Source: Polaromonas sp. AER18D-145
GTDB taxonomy: Bacteria; Pseudomonadota; Gammaproteobacteria; Burkholderiales; Burkholderiaceae_C
Direction of reading: 5' to 3'
Assembly (NCBI RefSeq): GCF_002379095.1
Contig: NZ_NBZV01000006.1
Location: 41,001 to 105,000, forward strand
DNA: 64,000 nucleotides
Positions 1-11,599 of the stretch are shown in pieces. Both the position numbers and the translations under genes were made by a program. The notes under the pieces were generated by a model, which saw nothing but the letters and a program-made list of their open reading frames with translations, had not been told where the DNA came from and ran no database searches. Each line of letters begins with the position of its first letter. The first letter of the stretch is position 1.

Positions 1-190
1 CATGGTGGTGATCCGCTTTGCCAACCCCAAAGGCATCGATTTCCAGTACCTGCGCAGCATGATCAACGACTCGTTCATGTCGCGCGCCAACACCATCGTG
101 GTGCCCGGCGGCAAGATGGAACTGGCCATGCAATTGATCTTCACGCCCTTTGTCTGGCGCATGATGGAACGCAAGAAGAGGGCATCCTGA
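1..190 (+). CDS. cbbP: Phosphoribulokinase, C-terminal part (partial)
   Basis: This is the last 62 codons of a gene whose start lies before the window. The tail carries the stretch NPKGIDF...[21 protein letters not shown], which I recognise as the C-terminus of proteobacterial Calvin-cycle phosphoribulokinase, the enzyme that makes ribulose 1,5-bisphosphate for Rubisco. The stop codon is one base from the transketolase start, so the two are co-transcribed and probably translationally coupled. The gene order that follows (T-Z-G-K-A) matches the cbb operon of Cupriavidus necator, which supports the call. Only the tail is visible, so catalytic residues cannot be checked. Confidence 0.9.
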   Translation, partial: MVVIRFANPKGIDFQYLRSMINDSFMSRANTIVVPGGKMELAMQLIFTPFVWRMMERKKRAS

Positions 191-191
191 G

Positions 192-2291
192 ATGAACGCG
201 CCTACACCCGACATGGCCAGGCACATGGCCAACGCTGTCCGCATGCTCGCCGTCGATGCGGTCGAACAAGCCAAATCCGGCCACCCCGGCGCGCCCATGG
301 GCATGGCCGACATCGCCGAGGTGCTGTGGAACCGGCACCTCAAGCACAATCCGGCGAATCCGAAATGGCCGGACCGGGATCGTTTTGTACTGAGCAACGG
401 CCACGGCTCCATGCTGATCTATGCCCTGTTGCACCTCACAGGGTACGACCTGCCGATGGAGGAGCTGAAGCACTTCCGCCAGCTGCACAGCCGGACGGCG
501 GGCCACCCCGAAATGGGCGTCACCCCCGGTGTGGAAACCACCACCGGACCGCTGGGCCAGGGCCTCGCCAACGCGGCCGGCATGGCGCTGGCGGAGAAGC
601 TGCTGGCTGCCGAGTTCAACAAACCCGGCCATGTGGTGGTGGACCACTTCACCTATGTCTTCATGGGCGACGGCTGTCTCATGGAAGGCATCAGTCACGA
701 AGCCTGCTCGCTGGCCGGCACGCTGCGCCTGTCCAAACTGGTAGCCTTCTACGATGACAACGGCATCTCGATTGACGGCCATGTGGAGGGCTGGTTCACC
801 GACGACACGCCCAGGCGTTTCGAGGCCTATGGCTGGAACGTCATTGCCGCAGTGGACGGACATGATCCCCTGGCCCTGGACGTCGCCGTGCGGTCGGCGA
901 AGGCCCAGGCGGTCCTGCCCGATGGCCGGCCAACACTGATCTGTTGCAAAACCGTGATCGGCCACGGTTCGCCGAACAAGGCTGGCACGCATGACGTGCA
1001 TGGTGCAGCCTTGGGGGCTGCCGAGGTCGCCGCCACCCGCGAGGCGCTGGGCTGGACCGCTGCGCCCTTCGAAGTGCCAATGGACATTGCCAACGCCTGG
1101 AACGCCGTCGAACGCGGCCAGGTGGCCGAGCGGACCTGGCGCGTGCGCTTCGAGGCCTACCGCACGCAGTACCCGCTGGAGGCGGCCGAGTTCGAGCGCC
1201 GCGTGGCCGGCGACCTGCTACCCGCTGTTGCCGACAAACTGCCCGAGCTGCTGGCGGCCATCGCTGCCAAGCCGGACGCCGTGGCCACCCGCAAGGCGAG
1301 CCAGAACGCGCTCGACGCGCTGAGCTCCCTGGTGCCCGAATTTTTCGGTGGCAGTGCCGATCTGACGGGATCCAACCTGACCAACTTCAAGGGCTGCGTC
1401 AGGGCCGGACGCGACCAGGTGGGCAACCACATGAGTTACGGCGTGCGCGAGTTCGGCATGGCCGCCATCATGAACGGCATCGCGCTGCATGGCGGGCTCA
1501 TCCCCTACGGCGGCACCTTCCTGACCTTCAGCGACTACAGCCGCAACGCCATCCGCATGGCCGCGCTGATGAAGCTGCGCGTCATCCATGTGTTCACTCA
1601 CGACAGCATCGGTCTCGGCGAAGACGGGCCCACGCACCAGAGCGTGGAGCACATTCCCAGTCTGCGCATCATTCCCAACCTGGACGTCTGGCGGCCGGCG
1701 GACGGCCTGGAAACCGCCGTCGCCTGGGCTCACGCCATCAAGCGGCGCGACGGCCCCAGCGCGCTGTGCCTGTCGCGCCAGAACCTGCCGCGCTTGACCG
1801 ATGCCGGCATGGCCGAGAGCATCCGCCGCGGCGGCTATGTCCTGTCTGACATGGAAGGGGTTCAGGCCGTGATTGTGGCCACGGGATCGGAAACCTCGCT
1901 GGCCATGGAAGCGCAGGCCGCGCTGGCGAGCGAAGGCATTGCCACCCGCGTCGTGTCCATGCCCTGCACCAATGTGTTCGACCGCCAGAGCGAGGCCTAC
2001 CAGGCGCTGGTGCTGCCGCTGGGCCTGCCCACGGTGGCCATTGAGGCGGCGCATCCCGATTTCTGGCGCAAGTATGTGGGCCGTACCGGCATGGTGGTGG
2101 GCATCGCCAGCTTTGGTGAATCCGCACCGGCCAGCGATCTGTATGCCCACTTTGGCATCACCGTCCAGCGCGTCGTGGAATCCGTGCGTACGCTGGCCCA
2201 CCGCGCGGCCTACCGCCGCGAAATCTGGATGGGCAGCGACGACCGGAGCAATGGTGCCTTGTCCGATCAGATCGTTCTGTCCACCACCTGA
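192..2291 (+). CDS. cbbT: Transketolase (Calvin cycle)
   Basis: A 699-residue thiamine-diphosphate enzyme that transfers two-carbon ketol units when ribulose 5-phosphate is regenerated. The N-terminal pyrophosphate domain shows SGHPGAPMG (about residue 29-37) and the cofactor motif begins with GDG at residues 159-161. The central Pyr domain and a C-terminal transketolase domain follow, giving the usual family length. The start chosen is one base after the cbbP stop; an internal Met at residue 8 is a possible alternative. It sits inside the cbb operon, so its main role is probably in CO2 fixation rather than the general pentose phosphate pathway. Confidence 0.95.
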   Translation: MNAPTPDMARHMANAVRMLAVDAVEQAKSGHPGAPMGMADIAEVLWNRHLKHNPANPKWPDRDRFVLSNGHGSMLIYALLHLTGYDLPMEELKHFRQLHSRTAGHPEMGVTPGVETTTGPLGQGLANAAGMALAEKLLAAEFNKPGHVVVDHFTYVFMGDGCLMEGISHEACSLAGTLRLSKLVAFYDDNGISIDGHVEGWFTDDTPRRFEAYGWNVIAAVDGHDPLALDVAVRSAKAQAVLPDGRPTLICCKTVIGHGSPNKAGTHDVHGAALGAAEVAATREALGWTAAPFEVPMDIANAWNAVERGQVAERTWRVRFEAYRTQYPLEAAEFERRVAGDLLPAVADKLPELLAAIAAKPDAVATRKASQNALDALSSLVPEFFGGSADLTGSNLTNFKGCVRAGRDQVGNHMSYGVREFGMAAIMNGIALHGGLIPYGGTFLTFSDYSRNAIRMAALMKLRVIHVFTHDSIGLGEDGPTHQSVEHIPSLRIIPNLDVWRPADGLETAVAWAHAIKRRDGPSALCLSRQNLPRLTDAGMAESIRRGGYVLSDMEGVQAVIVATGSETSLAMEAQAALASEGIATRVVSMPCTNVFDRQSEAYQALVLPLGLPTVAIEAAHPDFWRKYVGRTGMVVGIASFGESAPASDLYAHFGITVQRVVESVRTLAHRAAYRREIWMGSDDRSNGALSDQIVLSTT

Positions 2292-2304
2292 GCCTGAACA
2301 CGTC

Positions 2305-5253
<2,949 letters not shown>

Positions 5254-5319
5254 GTAGCAAGCAATGTAATTGAAACGGCCGCTGGATGCCGATCGTATTT
5301 AAAATTCAAGGAGATAGTC

Positions 5320-6357
5320 ATGGCTTTTGTTTCCCTTCGCCAGGTGCTGGATCACGCGGCCGAGAACGGCTACGGTGTGCCGGCGTTCAATGTCAACAAT
5401 CTGGAGCAAATTCTCGCCATCATGGAAGCGGCGCAGGAGACCGACAGTCCGGTCATTCTGCAGGCGTCGGCTGGCGCCCGCAAATACGCCGGTGAGGCCT
5501 ACTTGCGCCACATGATGCTGGCTGCGGTAGAGACGCACCCCGACATTCCGGTGGTGGTGCATCTGGACCACGGCGCCTCACCGGCCGTTTGCATCCAATC
5601 GATACGTTCCGGTTTCAGCAGCGTGATGATGGACGGCTCACTGATGGAAGACGCCAAAACGCCGTCCAGCTATGAGTACAACGTGGCCATCACGCGCCGC
5701 GTGTGTGACATGGCGCACCCGGTTGGCGTGTCCGTTGAGGGTGAACTCGGCTGTCTCGGGTCACTCGAAACCGGTGAGGCCGGTGACGAAGACGGCTCGG
5801 GTGCCGAAGGCAAGCTGACGCACGAGATGATGCTGACCGACCCGGTGCAGGCCAAAGACTTCGTGGCCCGGACTGCCGTGGACGCGCTGGCCATTGCGAT
5901 TGGTACCAGCCACGGCGCCTACAAATTCACCCGCAAGCCCACGGGCGACATCCTGGCGATTGACCGCATTGCGGCGATTCACGCGCAGATTCCCAACACC
6001 CATCTGGTGATGCACGGCTCTTCCAGCGTGCCGCAGGAATGGCTGGAAATCATTCGCCAGTTTGGTGGGGACATCAAGGAAACCTACGGCGTGCCGGTGG
6101 AAGAAATCCAGCGTGGCATCAAAAGTGGCGTGCGCAAGATCAACATCGATACCGATATCCGGCTGGCCATGACCGGCGCCATGCGCCGGGTATTCGCGCA
6201 GCAGCCCAGCGAGTTTGATCCGCGCAAGGCCCTGGCGGCCGCCAAAACGGCGGCGCGTGGCATTGTCAAGGCGCGTTTCGAGGCCTTTGGCTGCGCCGGC
6301 ATGGGCAGCCGCATCAGGCCTGTCGGTATGGAGGCCATGAGTGCCCGTTATGCCTGA
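5320..6357 (+). CDS. cbbA: Fructose-bisphosphate aldolase class II, Calvin type
   Basis: A 345-residue zinc-dependent aldolase that joins glyceraldehyde 3-phosphate with dihydroxyacetone phosphate (and in the Calvin cycle erythrose 4-phosphate). The zinc/active-site motif HLDHG is at residues 81-85. A second family signature, MHGSSSVP, and the phosphate-binding KINIDTD segment follow. AAGGAG sits just upstream of the ATG. It is the last cbb gene here; no gene follows for 120 bp and a strong palindrome begins two bases after the stop. Confidence 0.95.
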   Translation: MAFVSLRQVLDHAAENGYGVPAFNVNNLEQILAIMEAAQETDSPVILQASAGARKYAGEAYLRHMMLAAVETHPDIPVVVHLDHGASPAVCIQSIRSGFSSVMMDGSLMEDAKTPSSYEYNVAITRRVCDMAHPVGVSVEGELGCLGSLETGEAGDEDGSGAEGKLTHEMMLTDPVQAKDFVARTAVDALAIAIGTSHGAYKFTRKPTGDILAIDRIAAIHAQIPNTHLVMHGSSSVPQEWLEIIRQFGGDIKETYGVPVEEIQRGIKSGVRKINIDTDIRLAMTGAMRRVFAQQPSEFDPRKALAAAKTAARGIVKARFEAFGCAGMGSRIRPVGMEAMSARYA

Positions 6358-6358
6358 G

Positions 6359-6378
6359 GGTCGGGGAATTCCCTGACC
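6359..6378. other. 20-nt near-perfect palindrome after cbbA
   Basis: GGTCGGGGAATTCCCTGACC pairs across all positions if one G-T wobble is allowed. It starts two bases after the cbbA stop. There is no following T-run, so it is not a classical intrinsic terminator; it could protect the transcript end or be a protein-binding site. Confidence 0.4.
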
Positions 6379-6479
6379 AGATGGCGGCGACCCCGGCCGC
6401 TGAAACATCAGAATTCAGTTAAATTAGCGAAGACTGATATACATTGTCTTTTTCCAACCTACGATCCAGGAGACTGTCC

Positions 6480-6788
6480 ATGAATTTTCCCCCCATCCTC
6501 ATCGCTGTCATTGCGCTGGTTTCAGCACCCGCGTTCGCCAACAAGGAGCTCGCCAGCCAGAAGGCCTGCATGGCGTGCCATGCAACCGATAAAAAACTGG
6601 TGGGCCCTGCCTACCAGGACGTTGCCAAAAAATATGCCGGCCAGAAGGACGCCGAGGCCAACCTGATTGCCAGCATCAAGAAAGGCGGCTCCGGCAAATG
6701 GGGTCCGATTCCCATGCCGGCACAGGCCGGCTTGAGTGATGCCGACGCGGCGACGCTGGCTGCCTGGGTACTCGCTGGCGCCAAGTAG
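6480..6788 (+). CDS. Small periplasmic class I cytochrome c
   Basis: A 102-residue protein with a Sec signal peptide (about residues 1-20, cut after PAFA) and a single haem-binding CMACH (Cys 30, Cys 33, His 34). The likely axial Met is Met 79 in IPMPAQ, giving a c551/c5-like electron carrier. It closely resembles the C-terminal haem domain of SoxD further downstream (both have SIKKGG/VKAGG...WG...MPMPAQ). The ATG at 6480 follows a good ribosome binding site (CCAGGAGA). It may accept electrons from Sox enzymes and pass them to a terminal oxidase; that role is inferred from location only. Confidence 0.85.
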   Translation: MNFPPILIAVIALVSAPAFANKELASQKACMACHATDKKLVGPAYQDVAKKYAGQKDAEANLIASIKKGGSGKWGPIPMPAQAGLSDADAATLAAWVLAGAK

Positions 6789-6963
6789 GCGACAAAAGGG
6801 CAGGTGGCCCGGGTCAAGCGCTGGCCCGCCGGATCACACGGGAATGCGGGAGCCGGCCTGCCCTGCGCCGGACTCAGCTCAGGATGACCACGTCATGCTT
6901 GGGTAGTCCGGTCCGGAACAGCTGAATGCCGCTTTCAGGCAAGGCGCTGCACCTCAGCACCCG

Positions 6964-7281
6964 TTAACCGAATTTTTCCAGAAGGTGGGCCGCGCGTTCC
7001 ACCTCGGCCATGGCCTGGGCATCGGATTCGGATTCCTGGACGGCCTCCATCAGGGAGCAGGCCATCATTCGGTAAAAAGTCTTGTCCATGGCCTTGCGTG
7101 CGGCAGACATCTGGAGCGCCACGTCTTCACAAGACCGCCCGCTCTGGATCATCTCGATCAGCCCTCGCACCTGGCCTTCGACGCGACGCAGGCGGTTAAG
7201 CACATCCTTCTGGTGATCTTCACGATAGGAGGAAGCCGGGACGGGAGCCTCGGTGCGACGCGGAGTGCCTTTGGTTGCCAT
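6964..7281 (-). CDS. CsoR/CstR-family (DUF156) repressor, atypical ligands
   Basis: A 105-residue all-helical repressor of the CsoR/RcnR/CstR/FrmR family, recognised by LNRLRRVEGQVRGL (residues 28-41) and the following CEDV..QMSAAR. In copper-sensing CsoR the ligands are Cys-His-Cys. Here only the first Cys (51) is kept: the His and second Cys positions are Ser 76 and Ala 80, and a different Cys is at 75. It is therefore not a canonical copper sensor, and the two cysteines suggest thiol or persulfide sensing, which fits the sulfur-oxidation neighbourhood. The gene is divergent from the DUF302-FadL genes with a CsoR-type operator between. The 175 bp after it (6789-6963) hold only a possible 28-codon GTG ORF (6960 to 6874, minus) of unknown meaning. 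Confidence 0.85.
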   Translation of the reverse strand: MATKGTPRRTEAPVPASSYREDHQKDVLNRLRRVEGQVRGLIEMIQSGRSCEDVALQMSAARKAMDKTFYRMMACSLMEAVQESESDAQAMAEVERAAHLLEKFG

Positions 7282-7370
7282 GGAAATCCATTGTTGCGAT
7301 GGTGGAGCCGCTCTGATTTTGCCAGATCGTCGCCTGCGCGACGACGCCTGCCTGTTGTTGTTTAAATACC

Positions 7371-7386
7371 ATACCCCGTAGGGTAT
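7371..7386. promoter_or_regulatory. CsoR/CstR-type operator palindrome
   Basis: ATACCCCGTAGGGTAT is an inverted repeat of ATACCC/GGGTAT around a short centre. This is the general form of operators bound by CsoR/CstR-family repressors. It lies 90 bp before the repressor start and about 130 bp before the DUF302 gene, so it could control both directions. Confidence 0.7.
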
Positions 7387-7517
7387 AGGGTTGCTCCCAG
7401 TGTTCGCGAAATGATTGTTGACGCACTATCGCTGCACATTGGCGAACAGGAACTTCCTGCTGCTGATGTCGAAACGCCTTTCGACAACAAACCTATTTAC
7501 TGAACAAGGAACTGCAA

Positions 7518-8090
7518 GTGAATGCCCTGACAAAATTTCTCAAATGGGTGCCCGTGGTGGCGGTCATGATGTTGACCGGATGCGGCACGATCAGCACGAT
7601 GGGCAAGCTTGAAAACGGCGCCGGTGCCGAAGCCAGCAAGATGTGGGATCGCTGGATTGAAGCGGACGGTGACATCGCGGTGGCTACCACCTGGGAGCGC
7701 AAGGTGAAGGCCGGTGTGACGGTCAACGACATCGAGCAGGTCTTCGCCCAGATCTCGGCGGAAAGAAACATGAAGAGCGTGGGTGAACTGCCTCTGTCCA
7801 AGGAGCTCGAGGCGCGTACCGGAACCAAACAAAAATTCCTCAAGGTCTACTCCTTTTGCACGCCCGTGACGGCTCGCATGATGGTGGACTTCAGTCCGCA
7901 CATGGCGGCCTATCTGCCTTGCCGCCTGACGGTGGTTGAGCGCGACGATGGCCTGTGGATATATACCCTCAACATGGACATGATGGTCAAGATGGGGCGC
8001 AAGCTTCCCTCTCCATTGAAAGAGGAGGCATGGAAGGTCCGCGAAACCATCTACCAGATGCTGGATCGTGGCGCCAAGGGCGAGTTCTGA
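7518..8090 (+). CDS. DUF302-domain lipoprotein
   Basis: A 190-residue protein starting at GTG 7518, chosen because AAGGA lies 7 bases upstream. A lipoprotein signal ends in LTGC (lipid Cys 22), so it is probably anchored in a cell-envelope membrane. The C-terminal half has the DUF302 look: FCTPVTAR, then YLPCRLTVVERDDG, and a hydrophobic strand. DUF302 has no established enzymatic role, but such genes are frequent beside sulfur-oxidation genes. It is the first gene downstream of the CsoR-type operator and 46 bp ahead of the FadL gene, so they likely form one transcript. Confidence 0.8.
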   Translation: MNALTKFLKWVPVVAVMMLTGCGTISTMGKLENGAGAEASKMWDRWIEADGDIAVATTWERKVKAGVTVNDIEQVFAQISAERNMKSVGELPLSKELEARTGTKQKFLKVYSFCTPVTARMMVDFSPHMAAYLPCRLTVVERDDGLWIYTLNMDMMVKMGRKLPSPLKEEAWKVRETIYQMLDRGAKGEF

Positions 8091-8136
8091 GCGATTGATG
8101 CGTTGATATCCATAACTAGTACACAGGAGACAGTAG

Positions 8137-9423
8137 ATGACCACGTCAAAAACAGCCAAGGCAGCAAAAAGAGCAGTTCGTAATCTGGCCGCGTTTGCCA
8201 TCATTGCAGGCCCCCTGACAGCGGCCATGGCCACCAACGGCTACTTTTCACATGGCTTTGGCATCAAAGCCAAGGGCATGGGAGGGGTCGGCATCGCTCT
8301 GCCGCAGGATGCCCTGGCGGCAGCGACCAATCCGGCAGGCATGGTGGATGCGGGCAGCCGTGTCGACTTCGGTGCAGACCTGTTCATGCCGGACCGGACG
8401 GTCACGTACACGTCCGCGTATCAGGGTGTCGCTGCCGGTGACTACCGCAGCGGGCAGCGCCACTTCGTGGTCCCGGATTTTGGCTATAACCGCATGATCG
8501 CCAGCGACCTTGCGGCCGGCGTGGTGGTGTATGGCAATGGCGGCATGAACACCAACTATGGCACCAATCTCATCACCTCGGCGGGCTCCCATACCTATAC
8601 CAACCTGGAGCAATTGTTCATTGCCCCGACCATTGCGAAAAAGATTGGCAACCATTCGTTCGGCGCGTCGTTGAATCTCGTTCGCCAGACCTTCGAGGCC
8701 AAGGGCCTGGAGGCCTTCGACAATGCCAATAACAGCCGTTATGTAGGCTCGGTGACCAACCGTGGCAAGGATGTCTCAACCGGGTTGGGTTTCAAGCTCG
8801 GCTGGACAGGCCAGGTATCGCCAACGGTCACCTTGGGCGCGGTCTATCAGAGCCGTACCAAGATGTCGAAGTTCGACCGATACAAAGGCCTCCTGGCCGA
8901 GGAAGGTGGCTTCGACATTCCTGAGAGTTATGGTTTTGGGGTGGCGTTCAAAGCCACGCCCAAGACCACCGTGGCGGTTGACCTGAGCCAGATCAATTAC
9001 GGCAGCATCAAGTCCGTCGCGAACCCCGGTGCGCTCTTTCCGGCGGTCTCAGGAACCCCCATGGGCCCCGCCAACGGTTCCGGCTTTGGCTGGACCGACA
9101 TGACGGTTCTCAAACTCGGCGTGTCGCATGAATACAGCAAGAACCTGACCCTGCGTGCGGGCTACAACCTCGGCAAGATGCCGATCAACAGCCAGAACAC
9201 GTACTTCAATATTCTGGCGCCGGCCACTGTCGAGCAGCATGTGACGCTCGGCGCTACGTGGACACTGGCCGACAAGTCGGAGTTGAGTCTGAGCTACATG
9301 CATGCGTTCAGCAAAGGCATCGCCGGCGTTTCGAACGGCAATGGCCAGTCCGTCGCGGGTTATCCGGTTGATCTCAAAATGAAGCAGAACGCCATCGGCA
9401 TCGCCTATGGCTGGAAGTTGTAA
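8137..9423 (+). CDS. FadL/OmpP1/TodX-family outer membrane channel
   Basis: A 428-residue outer-membrane beta-barrel. After a signal peptide ending near TAAMA, the mature N-terminus NGYFSHGFGIKAKGMGG begins with the NGY..HG hatch motif of FadL-type transporters of hydrophobic compounds, and ALAAATNPAGM follows. Alternating amphipathic strands run to the C-terminus, which ends in YGWKL. It lies between a DUF302 lipoprotein and a small cytochrome, directly upstream of sox genes. FadL homologues take up fatty acids or aromatic compounds; here hydrophobic sulfur (S8 or organic polysulfide) is a plausible cargo, which is inference only. Confidence 0.88.
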   Translation: MTTSKTAKAAKRAVRNLAAFAIIAGPLTAAMATNGYFSHGFGIKAKGMGGVGIALPQDALAAATNPAGMVDAGSRVDFGADLFMPDRTVTYTSAYQGVAAGDYRSGQRHFVVPDFGYNRMIASDLAAGVVVYGNGGMNTNYGTNLITSAGSHTYTNLEQLFIAPTIAKKIGNHSFGASLNLVRQTFEAKGLEAFDNANNSRYVGSVTNRGKDVSTGLGFKLGWTGQVSPTVTLGAVYQSRTKMSKFDRYKGLLAEEGGFDIPESYGFGVAFKATPKTTVAVDLSQINYGSIKSVANPGALFPAVSGTPMGPANGSGFGWTDMTVLKLGVSHEYSKNLTLRAGYNLGKMPINSQNTYFNILAPATVEQHVTLGATWTLADKSELSLSYMHAFSKGIAGVSNGNGQSVAGYPVDLKMKQNAIGIAYGWKL

Positions 9424-9584
9424 ACAGCAGGTCTGAAAGGGGCGAAGGTGCAAACGTTCGGCCTTCAAGCATGGAGGATCGTCCAGTTGCACGAAAAGCC
9501 GTCTGGCGCTCAGGTCGTATAGGATGCCCGGCAGCATCCGGCGACGTTTGCGCGACACGGCCCCTTGCTGTACGCTTGTATGCC

Positions 9585-9902
9585 ATGAGCACATCAACCT
9601 TCCCCCTGCTCCTCTTGTTGATTGGCGCATCTGCCGGCGCGCAAGTGCCGGCCCTGTACGAGGGCGCTGATCTCAAACTGGGAGAGCGGCTGATTGCGGA
9701 ACACAAGTGTGCTGCATGTCATCGGCAAAAAGTGGGGGGCGATGGCAGCGCCATTTACCGACCCGCCGGGCGTGTCAATGCGCCGGGTGCCTTGCGCGGC
9801 ATGGTGGAGTCGTGCAATACCGAGTTGAACCTTGGGCTGTTTCCTGAGGAGGTGACGGCGATCTCGGCCGTCCTGAATCGGGACCACTATCGCTTCAAGT
9901 AG
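9585..9902 (+). CDS. Small c-type cytochrome
   Basis: A 105-residue secreted protein with signal peptide (residues 1-20) and one haem motif CAACH (Cys 42, Cys 45, His 46). The start at 9585 is chosen because it begins the signal peptide directly; a longer in-frame start at 9471 would put 38 unrelated residues in front. No clear Met ligand motif of the MPAQ type is present, and the C-terminal part is short, so it may be a truncated or His/other-ligated cytochrome. It lies 160 bp after the FadL gene and before the sox promoter region. An electron-transfer role in sulfur oxidation is inferred from location. Confidence 0.75.
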   Translation: MSTSTFPLLLLLIGASAGAQVPALYEGADLKLGERLIAEHKCAACHRQKVGGDGSAIYRPAGRVNAPGALRGMVESCNTELNLGLFPEEVTAISAVLNRDHYRFK

Positions 9903-10231
9903 CGTGATTGACCCCGGTGGTGGTGAAAACCCTCGAAATTGATATCGCATTATCATTTATATTCGTGTATACGGATATTCGGAATCTAAAAAGAACGAGT
10001 CACCCGTTCCCGGACGTATTCGGGCATGCCGGTCGTACGGAGGGTGTGGGGGGGCGTCGTGAGGCGCTGGTCTTTCGCTGCACGGCAGCCAAGTTCGCAG
10101 TGCGGGTGGACGAAGCGCTCCGCTTCTGAATCGTCGGTGAGTTGGAGCAGGAAAAAGCGGACGCGGGTTGACGCTGCAGACCCGGAGGGAGATTGCAGCG
10201 GTGATCCGGTTATTAATCAAAAGGAAACTGT
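9903..10231. other. Intergenic control region ahead of soxC
   Basis: No credible gene is seen here. The first 90 bp contain a conspicuous AT-rich block (about 9936-9992) in an otherwise GC-rich sequence, with the palindrome annotated at 9959-9978. This is the best candidate location for the sox promoter. The rest is a GC-rich untranslated leader. Confidence 0.6.
9959..9978. promoter_or_regulatory. Imperfect palindrome, candidate ArsR/SqrR-type operator
   Basis: ATATTCGTGTATACGGATAT has half-sites ATATTCGTGT and ATATCCGTAT (8 of 10 positions agree). Within it ATTC-N8-GGAT is one base from the ATTC-N8-GAAT pattern reported for the persulfide sensor SqrR. It is in the AT-rich block upstream of soxC. 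No ArsR-family regulator gene is in the window. Confidence 0.4.
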
Positions 10232-11599
10232 GTGAACCAAGACGACTTGAGCTCAGGAAGAATCCTGAAGGCACCCGAGAGCTTTTTGAGCCGGGACGGC
10301 ATCAAAACTGTTGTCGCAGAGGCCCGCCACGGGCGTCGCGACTTCATTCGCAGCGCCTTTGCCGCTGCAGCAGCGGGGCTGACCGTGCCGGCTGCGCTGG
10401 CACAGGGAAATCCGGTGCCAGCCGAAGGCGGCGATCCCAACATCCTGAACCTGCCCGAGCACAGCAAGGGCCTGGGCCAGCCCGTGGCCTCCGATGGCGG
10501 CTATGGCAAGCCGTCCAAATATGAGGTGAATGTTCAGCGCCGCCAGAGCCCGGGCCTGACCCAGACCCCGCAGGCTTCGGTGTCGTTTGCGCCGCTGCAG
10601 TCGCTGTTCGGCATCGTCACCCCCAGCGGCCTGCACTTTGAGCGGCATCATCAGGGCTGGTGGGACGTGGATCCTTCCAAGCACCGCCTCATGATCAACG
10701 GCATGGTCAAGTCGCCCAGGGTGTTCACGCTGGACGAAATCATGCGCCTGCCTTCGGTGTCGCGTTTTCACTTTATCGAGTGCGGCGCCAATACGGCGGT
10801 CGAGTGGGGTAATGTGGCGGTGCCGACAGTCCAGTACACCCATGGCATGGTTTCGTGCAGCGAGTTCACCGGCGTGCCGCTGATCACCTTGCTCGAGATG
10901 GCGGGGGCCGACCTCAAGAGCGGCAAGTTTGTGCTCGCCGAAGGCGCCGATGGCTCCTCCATGACGCGCACCATTCCCATGAGCCTGATCAAGTCCGGCG
11001 AAGTGTTCGTGGCCTACGGCCAGAACGGTGAAATGCTGAGGCCCGAGCAGGGCTATCCATTGCGCCTGATCGTGCCGGGCGTGCAGGGTGTGAGTTGGGT
11101 CAAGTACCTGCGCCGCTTGGAGGTGGGTGACAAACCCTATGCCGCCAAGGATGAAGCGATTCACTATATCGATTTGCAGCCTGACGGCACGCATCGGCAG
11201 TACACCAGCATCCAGGAGTGCAAGAGCGTCGTGACCACGCCGTCAGGCGGGCAGGTCTTACTGGACAAGGGCTTCTACAACATCAGCGGTCTGGCCTGGT
11301 CGGGGCGGGGCAAGGTCAAGCGGGTGGACGTGTCGGTGGACGGCGGACGCAATTGGCGTACCGCGCGGCTGGAGTCGCCGGTGCTGACAAAAGCGCTGAC
11401 CCGGTTCAGCCTCGACTGGGTGTGGGATGGCAAACCCGCCATCATTCAAAGCCGCGCCATGGATGACACCGGTTACGTCCAGCCGAATTACAAGCAGCTT
11501 CGCGCAGTGCGCGGCACGCGCTCCATCTATCACAACAATGCCATCCAGTCCTGGTTGGTTCAGGAAAACGGCGAGGTGAAAAATGTCCAGGTTTCATAA
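10232..11599 (+). CDS. soxC: Sulfane dehydrogenase molybdopterin subunit SoxC
   Basis: A 455-residue periplasmic molybdoenzyme of the sulfite oxidase family. With SoxD it oxidises the sulfane sulfur bound to SoxY during thiosulfate oxidation. A Tat signal is visible as GRRDFIRS (Arg 35, Arg 36) followed by an alanine-rich helix. The molybdenum-ligating cysteine is Cys 184 in FIECGAN, and the dimerisation domain forms the C-terminal part (from about residue 330). The GTG at 10232 follows AAGGAAA and is the best-supported start. Its last 17 bases overlap soxD. Confidence 0.95.
   Translation: MNQDDLSSGRILKAPESFLSRDGIKTVVAEARHGRRDFIRSAFAAAAAGLTVPAALAQGNPVPAEGGDPNILNLPEHSKGLGQPVASDGGYGKPSKYEVNVQRRQSPGLTQTPQASVSFAPLQSLFGIVTPSGLHFERHHQGWWDVDPSKHRLMINGMVKSPRVFTLDEIMRLPSVSRFHFIECGANTAVEWGNVAVPTVQYTHGMVSCSEFTGVPLITLLEMAGADLKSGKFVLAEGADGSSMTRTIPMSLIKSGEVFVAYGQNGEMLRPEQGYPLRLIVPGVQGVSWVKYLRRLEVGDKPYAAKDEAIHYIDLQPDGTHRQYTSIQECKSVVTTPSGGQVLLDKGFYNISGLAWSGRGKVKRVDVSVDGGRNWRTARLESPVLTKALTRFSLDWVWDGKPAIIQSRAMDDTGYVQPNYKQLRAVRGTRSIYHNNAIQSWLVQENGEVKNVQVS

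Noticed and set aside
6874..6960. 28-codon minus-strand GTG ORF after the CsoR-family gene
   Set aside because: Its sequence looks protein-like (ending LPKHDVVILS) but it is too short, has no ribosome site and no recognised relatives.
9903..10231. Exact -35/-10 boxes for the sox promoter
   Set aside because: TTGATA at 9939 has no properly spaced -10 hexamer; several weak combinations exist, so no promoter coordinates are claimed.
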